A stretch of DNA of 39,035 nucleotides, taken from NCBI GenBank assembly GCA_024692805.1, contig JAILMD010000063.1, forward strand, positions 1 to 39,035. Direction: 5' to 3'. The translations under genes and the position numbers were made by a program. The notes beneath the pieces are model-generated. The model was not told where the DNA came from and searched no databases. It worked only from the letters and a program-made list of their open reading frames with translations. This DNA is from a bacterium (GTDB lineage: Bacteria; Bacillota; Clostridia; Christensenellales; UBA1242). Below, in pieces: positions 20,823 to 28,892 of this stretch; positions within the stretch are counted from its first letter, which is position 1, and every line of letters starts with the position of its first letter.

Positions 20823-22669
20823 TGATGGATTACGATTCAATAGTTATTGGTGGTGGGCACGCTGGCGTTGAAGCCAGTCTTGCTCTAGCTCGAACGGGCA
20901 ACAAAACCCTTCTTATAACTCTAACTAAAGAGAGTCTTTCTTTTATGCCTTGTAATCCTAGCATTGGCGGAACCGCTAAAGGTCATCTTGTTTGTGAAAT
21001 TGATGCGCTTGGCGGCCAAATGGGAATAAGCGCAGACGCTAACTGCTTGCAAATTAGAATGCTTAATTTAAGCAAGGGCCCTGCCGTTTATAGCCTTAGG
21101 GCGCAAATAGATAAAAACGCGTATCACAGAAATATGCTTAAGGTTTGTGAAAACCAAGATAATTTAACAATTATTGAAGATGAAGCAAGCGAAATTTTAA
21201 CTGAAGATAAAAAAGTTGTTGGTGTTAAAACAAAATCTGGCTTAACTTTTAGTTGTAAAAGCGTTGTTGTTTGTGTTGGTGTTTATCTTAACGCAAGAAC
21301 AATAACAGGAACAGTTATAAAAGAAAAAGGCCCTGCAACTTTTGATAGAGCAACTCTTTTAACTAAAAACCTCGCTGACCTTGGTTTTGAAATAAGAAGG
21401 TTTAAAACGGGAACTCCCCCACGCCTTGATGGTTTAACTATTGACTATTCAAAATTTGTTGAGCAAAAGGGCGACTCAAATATTCAATCTTTCAGCTTTT
21501 TAACTAAGAAAACCCCTAAAAATATCTGCGTTTGTCACCTTGGTTACACAACACTTAAAACCAAGCAAATAATACTTGATAACCTTGATAAAGCGCCAAT
21601 GTATAATGGTGAAATTAACGGAATTGGCCCAAGATATTGCCCTTCAATCGAAACAAAAATTGTACGTTTTGCTGATCACGACCGCCACCAACTATTCTTA
21701 GAGCCTGAAACGCTTGAAACCAATGAAATTTACCTTCAAGGAATGAGCACAAGCATGCCAAGCGATATTCAAAAGCAAATGGTTGAAAGCGTGCCGGGGC
21801 TTGAACAAACAAAAATAACAAAATGGGGCTATGCTATTGAATATGACTGCATTAACCCTCTTAACCTTTACCCAACCCTTGAGTCAAAACCTGTTTCTGG
21901 CCTCTATTGCGCCGGCCAAATAAATGGAACAAGCGGTTATGAAGAAGCGGGCGCCCAAGGCTTATTAGCGGGAATTAACGCCAACCTTTATAACAAAAAT
22001 AAAGAGCAATTGATTTTAAGGCGTGATAATTCATATATTGGCGTTTTAGTTGACGATTTAACAACAAAAGGAACTAACGAGCCTTACAGAATGATGACAA
22101 GCCGCGCTGAATTTAGGCTTCTTTTAAGGCAAGATAACGCTGATATAAGACTAACCGAAATAGGAAGAAACGTTGGCCTTGTTGATGACGTTAGATATAA
22201 CGCTTTCAAACGAAAAATGAAGTCAATAAATAAACTTAAAGAAGAAATTAAGCAGTCAATTAAGCCTTCAAAAACGCTTGACGAATTCCTTGCTCGCCAT
22301 AATGAAAGCCCTGCTCCAAAAGGAATAACAATCGTTAATTTAATTAAAAGAAGTAACATTTCAATCTTTGATATCAAAAAAGAACTCGGGCTTTTAAAAG
22401 GCTATTCAAGAGAGGTTTTAAACCAAGTTAGCATAAGCGTTAAATATGCTGGCTATCTAACTCGTGAAGAACAATTAATTGAGAGAAACGCAAAACTTGA
22501 ATCAAGGCTAATTCCTGATGATATTGACTATTTAAAACTTAAAGGAATAAGAATGGAAGCGCGAATGAAACTCGCTGAAATCAAGCCAAAAACAATCGGC
22601 CAAGCGTCAAGAATTTCTGGCGTTAACCCAGCCGACATTAACGTTTTAATCTTGCAATTAAAAAATTAA
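20822..22669 (+). CDS. mnmG: tRNA uridine-5-carboxymethylaminomethyl synthesis enzyme MnmG
   Basis: [52 protein letters not shown]. Confidence 0.97.
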   Translation: MMDYDSIVIGGGHAGVEASLALARTGNKTLLITLTKESLSFMPCNPSIGGTAKGHLVCEIDALGGQMGISADANCLQIRMLNLSKGPAVYSLRAQIDKNAYHRNMLKVCENQDNLTIIEDEASEILTEDKKVVGVKTKSGLTFSCKSVVVCVGVYLNARTITGTVIKEKGPATFDRATLLTKNLADLGFEIRRFKTGTPPRLDGLTIDYSKFVEQKGDSNIQSFSFLTKKTPKNICVCHLGYTTLKTKQIILDNLDKAPMYNGEINGIGPRYCPSIETKIVRFADHDRHQLFLEPETLETNEIYLQGMSTSMPSDIQKQMVESVPGLEQTKITKWGYAIEYDCINPLNLYPTLESKPVSGLYCAGQINGTSGYEEAGAQGLLAGINANLYNKNKEQLILRRDNSYIGVLVDDLTTKGTNEPYRMMTSRAEFRLLLRQDNADIRLTEIGRNVGLVDDVRYNAFKRKMKSINKLKEEIKQSIKPSKTLDEFLARHNESPAPKGITIVNLIKRSNISIFDIKKELGLLKGYSREVLNQVSISVKYAGYLTREEQLIERNAKLESRLIPDDIDYLKLKGIRMEARMKLAEIKPKTIGQASRISGVNPADINVLILQLKN

Positions 22670-22690
22670 AGAAGCATTTTTGCTTCTTTT

Positions 22691-23311
22691 TTATTCCCAA
22701 TAAATTTTGGGATTGCAATCTTTTGAAACTGCCCGCGCTTGCCCAATAACAAAGGCGCCTTTGCTAACGTCTTCGGTTACAGTTGTTCCAGCACAAATGT
22801 AAGCGTTATCACAAATATTAAGAGGCGCAACAAGATTAACGTTTGCCCCAACAAAAACGTGGTTGCCAATATGTGTTTTTTGCTTAATCTTGCCGTTAAA
22901 ATTAGCAAAAACAACCCCACTCCCTATGTTACACCTCTCCCCAACAACCGCGTCGCCAACATAGCATAAATGACTGATTTTTGAAAGCCGACCAACACAG
23001 GCATTTTTTGTTTCGCAAAATGCGCCAACTTTAACCTTATCGCTTATAATCGAGCCCGGCCTAAGATTTGAAAACGGCCCAATCTCGCAATTTTCGCCAA
23101 CCTCGCTCTTTTCAATATATGAGTTTTTAACGATTGTGTTTTTGCCAATCTTTGAATCAACAATAACGCACCCCGGCATAATAACCGCTCCCGCATCAAT
23201 AATTGTTGTTCCGCTTATTAAAACCCCGGGGTAAATTATTGCAGTTTTATCAATTTTAACGCTCTTTTCAATAAGGGATTTATCTAATAAAGAGTTGAAT
23301 TTTGGCTGCAT
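22691..23311 (-). CDS. left-handed beta-helix acyltransferase, stand-alone GlmU C-terminal-domain homolog
   Basis: IGPFSNLRPGS...KN...SHLCYVGDAVVGERCNIGSGVVFANFNGKIKQKTHIG matches the GlmU acetyltransferase pattern; no uridyltransferase domain. Confidence 0.75.
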   Translation of the reverse strand: MQPKFNSLLDKSLIEKSVKIDKTAIIYPGVLISGTTIIDAGAVIMPGCVIVDSKIGKNTIVKNSYIEKSEVGENCEIGPFSNLRPGSIISDKVKVGAFCETKNACVGRLSKISHLCYVGDAVVGERCNIGSGVVFANFNGKIKQKTHIGNHVFVGANVNLVAPLNICDNAYICAGTTVTEDVSKGAFVIGQARAVSKDCNPKIYWE

Positions 23312-23432
23312 AGAAAATCTCTCCTTTTAAGCCATTTTATGCTCAAAGGCCAAATTTTGATATAAAAAAGGCCCCTTTAGCCCAAAAAATCTAATAAAAA
23401 TTGATTTTTTTATCAAAAACACGTAAATCTAT

Positions 23433-23461
23433 TTGCTAAAAACCAATAATTTTGTTAAAAT
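23433..23461 (+). promoter_or_regulatory. promoter TTGCTA-17-TAAAAT for HU gene
   Basis: -35 23433-23438; -10 23456-23461. Confidence 0.7.
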
Positions 23462-23509
23462 TAAGGTAATAAACAAGATAATATCTTGTTAAATTTAAGG
23501 AGGACGTTT

Positions 23510-23782
23510 ATGAACAAAGGCGAATTTCTAAGAGCAGTTGCTAACGAAGCTGGAACAACTATTAAAGAAGCAACAGCAGTTTATGATGCTTATACTAAAG
23601 TTGTTTACGAAACTCTTGCTAAAGATCAAAAGATCGCATTAGTTGGCTTCGGAACTTATGAAGCTAAAAAGAAACCAGCTAGAACTTGCACTAACCCAAT
23701 GACTGGTGCTAAAGTTAAAGTTGCTGCTTGCAAAGCTCCAACATTCAAGTTTGGTAAAGCTTTCAAAGATTCTTTAAACTAA
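23510..23782 (+). CDS. hup: HU family DNA-binding protein
   Basis: MNKGEFLRAVA...VGFGTYEAKKKPARTCTNPMTGAKVKVAACKAPTFKFGKAFKDSLN; start corrected from track to ATG after AAGGAGG. Confidence 0.95.
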   Translation: MNKGEFLRAVANEAGTTIKEATAVYDAYTKVVYETLAKDQKIALVGFGTYEAKKKPARTCTNPMTGAKVKVAACKAPTFKFGKAFKDSLN

Positions 23783-23832
23783 TCTTAAAAGAAAAAAGCC
23801 TTAACATCAGTTAAGGTTTTTTTATGTCTTTT

Positions 23833-25149
23833 TTATTTTTTGCTTGCCTTTTTGCTTTCTTTTAAAACTTTTTTAACGCTATAAAGGCGCTCATTTTTTT
23901 TCATAAGCATTTCATATCTTGCTTTGGCCTTTTCAATAACCTGCTCCCAGGTTATATAAAGATCGCGATGCGCCTGCTCTCCTATCCTTTCAATAAGCCC
24001 TTCTTCTTTAACAATATCATAAACCTTGTCAACAAATCCTTCAAGGCTGTTTTCAGCAACAAACCCATTAACGTTATCAGTAACCGTGCAACTCGTAACG
24101 CTTCCCTTTAAGAAAACTGCCGGAGTTTTAAAGCACGCCGCCTCAATTTGAACAATGCTTGAAACATCATAAAGGCTTGGGAATAAGAATAAATCAGCCA
24201 TCTGGTAAAACGAATAAAGCCTGTTGCGGTCAGTAACGCTTCCAACAAGCGTAACTTCATTAGTTAGCCCAAGTTCGCTAATTTTTTCGCTAAGTTCTTT
24301 TTTATCTGGCCCCGAGCCAACAAAAAACATTCTAAACTTAACGCCCCTATCTTTAAGCGCTTTAAGCGCCTCAACTAAAAAGATAATGTTTTTAGTTTTA
24401 ACAAGCCTTCCAACAAAAAGAAAAACCTTTTCATCGTTGCTAACGTTAAACTCTTTTCTAATTTTCTTTTCAAGTTCGTTAATGTTATCTGGCCTAACAA
24501 AATCTGTTGCATTTTCAATTAAATAATGATTGCCCTTAAACCCATAACTTATAAGCGTTTCAAGGCTGGCTTGGTGCATCGTCCAAACCTCTGTTGCCTT
24601 GTTAAAAACCTTCATAATATTGCTTAAAAGCATACTCGTTAATAATTCGCTCTTTGTTGCTTGGTAAAAATCTTTCTTATATTGACTATGAAAGGTTGCA
24701 ACAACAGGAATTTTTCTCTTTTTTGCTAGTTGAATTGCAAAAGAGCCAAGGCTAAATGGGCTGTGAACGTGAATAATATCAATTTTCAACTTTCTTATTA
24801 AATCATTAAAATCGCCGTCAAGCGTTGGAAACGCAAGGTCATAGTTAACGGCCTTAAAATATAAACTTCCCGCCCCTAAAACAAGATATTTTTGCTTTGA
24901 AACGTGCCCCTTATGAAGCGGAGCGCAAACAACAACGTTATAATCTTTCGTTAGCCTTTTAGCGTAATTATCTAAAACTCTAACAACACCATCAACAATA
25001 GGATAATAAGCGTCAGTAAAAATGGCAATTGTTTTCTTGCCGTTAGCGTTAAAGTCTTTAATTTTCGCTAAACACTCTTTCTTATATTCTCTGTTTTTCT
25101 TAATATAACTATCTTCATCAAAGATTTGCGCAACAATTTTTTTAGCCAT
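23833..25149 (-). CDS. GT4-family glycosyltransferase (glycolipid glucosyltransferase-like)
   Basis: TDAYYPIVDGVVRVLDNYAKRL; GRLVKTKNI; F.FPSLYDVSSIVQIEAA. Confidence 0.85.
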   Translation of the reverse strand: MAKKIVAQIFDEDSYIKKNREYKKECLAKIKDFNANGKKTIAIFTDAYYPIVDGVVRVLDNYAKRLTKDYNVVVCAPLHKGHVSKQKYLVLGAGSLYFKAVNYDLAFPTLDGDFNDLIRKLKIDIIHVHSPFSLGSFAIQLAKKRKIPVVATFHSQYKKDFYQATKSELLTSMLLSNIMKVFNKATEVWTMHQASLETLISYGFKGNHYLIENATDFVRPDNINELEKKIRKEFNVSNDEKVFLFVGRLVKTKNIIFLVEALKALKDRGVKFRMFFVGSGPDKKELSEKISELGLTNEVTLVGSVTDRNRLYSFYQMADLFLFPSLYDVSSIVQIEAACFKTPAVFLKGSVTSCTVTDNVNGFVAENSLEGFVDKVYDIVKEEGLIERIGEQAHRDLYITWEQVIEKAKARYEMLMKKNERLYSVKKVLKESKKASKK

Positions 25150-25297
25150 CTTCACCTCGTTATTTTAGTTTAAGTTTTTTTAACTTTTTAGTCAACGTTT
25201 TTACTAGATTTTTACTAATAAAGCCTTCTTTTTCGCCCAATTTTATAAGAATTTAAGAAAAAAACGAGTTTTAACAGATATTTTTTAAAAAACAGTA

Positions 25298-25326
25298 TTG
25301 ACAAACCGCAAAACCCGTGTTAAAAT
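25298..25326 (+). promoter_or_regulatory. orphan strong promoter TTGACA-17-TAAAAT
   Basis: -35 25298-25303; -10 25321-25326; no CDS downstream on + strand. Confidence 0.75.
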
Positions 25327-25332
25327 AAGCAC

Positions 25333-25477
25333 GTAATTAAGTTTGAGTTACTTATTACTGAAAAAAGGAAATAATTCCTAAAAAAGCTATTAAGAACATT
25401 TCCCACTCTTAATATGCTAAAAACTCATTTTGTTTTATCCAGCAAAAGACCTTGGTTTATCCAAGGTCTTTTGCTTT
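25333..25477 (+). ncRNA. candidate small RNA with two internal hairpins and intrinsic terminator
   Basis: promoter 25298-25326; hairpins AGGAA-ATAA-TTCCT and AGCTATTAAGA/TCTTAATA(T)GCT; closing TGAGTT/AACTCA; terminator 25448-25477; no ORF in track. Confidence 0.55.
25448..25477 (+). terminator. terminator GACCTTGG-TTTAT-CCAAGGTC + TTTTGCTTT, shared 3' region with convergent operon
   Basis: perfect 8-bp core stem extendable with AGCAAAA/TTTTGCT. Confidence 0.7.
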
Positions 25478-26060
25478 ATGTTAAATCTTGCTGAACAACA
25501 ACATTTGCGTTGAAAACATAATCGTTTCCAGCATATTGGTTTTCACTCATATATGATGCTATTGGCCAAATCCAAGTAAACGTTATGGTAACAACTTGGC
25601 TAGCCGTGTTATTTGGCGTATATGCTATGTCTCCGCTAAAGTTAGCGCTTGAAAAGTCAACAGGTTCGTCTTGTCCGCTAAAATTAGTTTTAAACTGAAT
25701 TGGCGGATAGTCAACTAATGGCGTTTGCTTGCTAAAAGTAACGCTCCAATTAGCATTAGTTTCACAATAACGGCAGTCAATCGTTAGGTCAAAAGTTCCC
25801 ATAGAACCTGGACAAACTTTCGTTTCATCGCAAAGGTCATAAACAGTAACAGTTTCCGCAAGCGATAAGTTAAATGTGTCAGTTGTTGAGAAGTCTTCAT
25901 CATTAACAACAACCCACCACCCTGCTGCCCTATGGGTTGAATCAAAACTGAGCAAACTAGAAAAACGAGCAGCCGAGGTTGCAATCGCGCAACCAACAAC
26001 TGCCACAAACATGGCAATAATAACCAAAATTCTAACTGTTGACCCTTTAATTTTCTTCAC
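25476..26060 (-). CDS. exported SipW/TasA-CalY-like protein (signal-peptide bearing, Cys-containing)
   Basis: N-terminal hydrophobic segment ending SAARFSS; beta-rich, adjacent to SipW-like peptidase; GTG start with AAGGA SD. Confidence 0.6.
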   Translation of the reverse strand: MKKIKGSTVRILVIIAMFVAVVGCAIATSAARFSSLLSFDSTHRAAGWWVVVNDEDFSTTDTFNLSLAETVTVYDLCDETKVCPGSMGTFDLTIDCRYCETNANWSVTFSKQTPLVDYPPIQFKTNFSGQDEPVDFSSANFSGDIAYTPNNTASQVVTITFTWIWPIASYMSENQYAGNDYVFNANVVVQQDLT

Positions 26061-26070
26061 TGTTTTATCC

Positions 26071-26928
26071 TTACTTGCTAGCCTTTGTTTGTTTTGTTTT
26101 CTTCCCCTTGCTTTGTTTTTTAGGCTCTTTAACCTGTTTTTCTTGTTTAGGCTTAACCTCTTTTTTAGGCTCTTTAACCTCTATATCTTTTTCAGGTATT
26201 TCAACCTTTTCTTTATTTTCTTCAAGCGCCTTAATTTGCGCCTTTAATCTTTCTTTTTTGATTTTAATAATTATAAATTTAATAATTGATGGAAGATAAA
26301 GAATAAATATTCCAAGCCCTAAGAAAACGAACATTCCAACCGGTGACTTGAAGAATTCAATAATGTTTCCTCCGTTCCTAGCCATAAAGACAACTCGCCC
26401 ATAAATTTCATCATCTTTAATCCAGTTGTCATAGTCTGTTCCTGCTTGGTCAGGAGAGTTTCCAACATAATCTCCCTTCGTTCTATAACATCTTTCTCTT
26501 ATAAGCGATTTCTCATAAACTTCAATAATTCTGTGAGTAACCGTTTTTCCATCTTTAGTTTCAAAAGTTATAACGTCGCCTTTACTATATTCCCCCTGCG
26601 CGTGAATAACTATTAAGTCACCAGCATTAATTGTTGGGCTCATACTTCCCGTTTCAATCTTAAGATTAGCATATCCTAAAAACGTAGGAACTTTATCACC
26701 ACGGCTTTGTTTAATTAAAAAAACAATATCCGCAATAATACAGAATATTAAGATTGCGCTAAAAATCCCAAGCAAAACTTTAGCAACAATATTTAAAACT
26801 AATTTTGCTATTTCTTTCTTGGTTTTTTTAGGCTTAACTTCGCTAACCTCCTCCTCTTTTTTAGGTTCTTCTGGTTGAGGGTTTTTAGCCTTTTCTAGCT
26901 CTAATTTTTTGCGCTGTGACTTGCTCAT
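26071..26928 (-). CDS. signal peptidase I, ER-type/SipW-like (Ser-His), with charged N- and C-terminal tails
   Basis: ETGSMSPTINAGDLIVI, GDVITFE..DGKTVTHRI, GRVVF; start corrected to ATG after AAGGAG. Confidence 0.85.
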   Translation of the reverse strand: MSKSQRKKLELEKAKNPQPEEPKKEEEVSEVKPKKTKKEIAKLVLNIVAKVLLGIFSAILIFCIIADIVFLIKQSRGDKVPTFLGYANLKIETGSMSPTINAGDLIVIHAQGEYSKGDVITFETKDGKTVTHRIIEVYEKSLIRERCYRTKGDYVGNSPDQAGTDYDNWIKDDEIYGRVVFMARNGGNIIEFFKSPVGMFVFLGLGIFILYLPSIIKFIIIKIKKERLKAQIKALEENKEKVEIPEKDIEVKEPKKEVKPKQEKQVKEPKKQSKGKKTKQTKASK

Positions 26929-26935
26929 AATCTCC

Positions 26936-27805
26936 TTAAACAAATGATGCGTTAACTGAAATGTTTATTTTATATTCTGATTGATATTGCCCATTAAGCG
27001 TATCAAGTTCATCATCAACATTAGGGTCCCAAAACCAAAACAGCCTATAAACTTGCGATTGCCCTGCTTCAAGGCGCTTGGTTGGAATAGTTATTGTTCC
27101 AATATCTTTATAACCTTCCCCACCAATAACATAAGTTTCACCCATCAACCTATATCTTAGTGAAAACTCATTTTCGTTATGTTCAGTTAAAGTTATTGAA
27201 TATTCAATTGGGTGCGCATTAGCGTTGTTAATAACAAACCTATATTCTCCGCTGTCCCCCGGCGCTATGTAAGCGTCTGTGTTATATTGGTTGCTATAAA
27301 AGATTTTAAGGTTTCCGTTTTGCGTCCACTCTTGCTGGTTGCTTTGGTTAGCAACTTTTAAAACAGGAGCAGTGTTAAGATAATCATCATCAGGTTTAAT
27401 TATTCCCGCAACAATTGTTCCGGTAACAGCAGTTGCTGAAATTAATGCAATTAATAAAGGAAACAAAACTGAAACAATCTTGTTAGCCTTAACTCGCCCA
27501 ATATAAACGCTTGGCAAAACGTCAAATGACGTAGCACTTCGCCTTTTCGCATAAATGTTTTTGCTTTCATCAATCGTTCCGATAACGTCGCCTCGGCTTA
27601 TGATATCGTTTTTGTTATAACCCGAAGCAGTGTCTTTAGTAACAACCGTTCCCCAAAGTCTGCCGTTTAAGTCAAAGATTTTGTTTCCCGAAGTTGTTCC
27701 AACAATCTGATTTTGCGAATCATAAATTCGCTTGCGTAATCCAAGCTTAGGTTTGCCAACAATTGGCATGTTCGTTAAACTGTTTTTAAATCTTGATTCG
27801 TCCAT
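26936..27805 (-). CDS. membrane-anchored protein: cytoplasmic beta-repeat-like N-domain + TM + extracytoplasmic beta domain
   Basis: TM around ANKIVSVLFPLLIALISATAVTGTIVAG; ectodomain YIAPGDSGEYRFVINNANAHPIEYSITLTEHNEN. Confidence 0.6.
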   Translation of the reverse strand: MDESRFKNSLTNMPIVGKPKLGLRKRIYDSQNQIVGTTSGNKIFDLNGRLWGTVVTKDTASGYNKNDIISRGDVIGTIDESKNIYAKRRSATSFDVLPSVYIGRVKANKIVSVLFPLLIALISATAVTGTIVAGIIKPDDDYLNTAPVLKVANQSNQQEWTQNGNLKIFYSNQYNTDAYIAPGDSGEYRFVINNANAHPIEYSITLTEHNENEFSLRYRLMGETYVIGGEGYKDIGTITIPTKRLEAGQSQVYRLFWFWDPNVDDELDTLNGQYQSEYKINISVNASFV

Positions 27806-27838
27806 TTCCCTTTGTTTAATCCCGATTTTTCTTATGAA

Positions 27839-27867
27839 ATTATGTTAAGTTTAAAGAACTTTTTAAA
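27839..27867 (-). promoter_or_regulatory. candidate internal promoter TTTAAA-17-CATAAT overlapping a palindrome
   Basis: complement ATTATG 27839-27844, TTTAAA 27862-27867. Confidence 0.4.
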
Positions 27868-27982
27868 CCTAGCAAAATTTAATAAGAAGTTTTTTGGCGG
27901 TCTTTTTATCCAAGATCAAAGACCAACCAAAAACCACTTAATTTAGGCTGATGCCTAATAATTCTAAAACTTAATTTTCCAA

Positions 27983-28705
27983 TTAAGAAGCAATATATTG
28001 TTCTGCAACTAATGGAATGCTTACAGTAATTTCACTAACTGCAGCGTTTTGGTCAGCAGTTGCTAACTCAGCAATTTTGTTACCAAGGAAGGTGTCAAAT
28101 AAATTGCCTTTGCTAGTCCAAGTTACAGTAACTGGAACAGTAACTTCAAGTGTAGTTTCAGCGTCAGCTGGCATTGCTGAAATTGTTGTGTGGCCACCTG
28201 AAGTAGAAGTTGTTAATGTCATTCCTTCAGTGCTGGCAGCAGTAACTACTGCAGCTGCAAAATCTTCAGCAACGGTGTTGCTACCAAGTGTAACAGTAAA
28301 GATATCAGCTAATGTTGTTGAAGTCGTAATATTAGTATCATCTTTACCAATTCCATTTGTTGAATCTTTATATTCAGCAAGTAATGCAGTCCATGCGGCA
28401 GAAGCAAACACACCAGTACCAGTAACTGTTGCACCTGCTTGTGCAACACTAATCTCAGTTACAACTTGTGAGAAGTATTCAATTGTTGCATCTTTGTGTT
28501 GAGAAACACCAGGAGCAACAAGACCAACACTAGCGCCAACGCTAGCAGTTCCACCTGTAACTAAGAAACCGGCAGCTTGAACTTTAGCGCCGCCTTCAAC
28601 GTTGCTAGTGAACTTAGCGTAAGTTGAACCAATAACGCAAGTTGAAATGATAGTTAATGACAAAACTGCAAAAGCAATTGTCAATAACCAATTTTTCTTT
28701 TTCAT
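27983..28705 (-). CDS. SipW-dependent-type (TasA/CalY-like) exported protein, likely major product of operon
   Basis: MKKKNWLLTIAFAVLSLTIISTCVIGSTYAKFTSNVEGGAKVQAAGF; start corrected to ATG after AAAGGAG. Confidence 0.7.
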   Translation of the reverse strand: MKKKNWLLTIAFAVLSLTIISTCVIGSTYAKFTSNVEGGAKVQAAGFLVTGGTASVGASVGLVAPGVSQHKDATIEYFSQVVTEISVAQAGATVTGTGVFASAAWTALLAEYKDSTNGIGKDDTNITTSTTLADIFTVTLGSNTVAEDFAAAVVTAASTEGMTLTTSTSGGHTTISAMPADAETTLEVTVPVTVTWTSKGNLFDTFLGNKIAELATADQNAAVSEITVSIPLVAEQYIAS

Positions 28706-28892
28706 TTTGTTTTTCTCCTTTAAAAATTTTTCTTTTTGAAGATTTATACAGGTAGCTACTTTACCGTTCTGCATAAATCATCAAATTCGGCGGATATATG
28801 GTTTTGTAGCAATCCGCCAAATTGTTTTTGAGCACCAATAATTTGATTGCTCTTTATCTTAACAGTTTCTTGGCAAACTGATAAAACCGAAG

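Noticed and set aside
25340-25440. Resemblance of GTTTGAGTTACT region to a CRISPR repeat/tracrRNA anti-repeat
   Set aside because: No Cas genes, no repeat array and no matching repeat elsewhere in the window; similarity is a few bases only.
26075-26299. Phe/Leu-rich plus-strand ORFs opposite the KE-rich tails (also 29601-29904)
   Set aside because: Antisense artefacts of Lys/Glu low-complexity coding sequence.
26936-26943. Apparent overlap between the anchored protein and second signal peptidase ORFs
   Set aside because: SD AAGGAG supports the peptidase start at 26928, so the genes do not overlap.
28017-28502. 161-aa plus-strand ORF antisense to the TasA-like gene
   Set aside because: Val/Ala-rich shadow of the Thr/Ala-rich minus-strand protein; no RBS.
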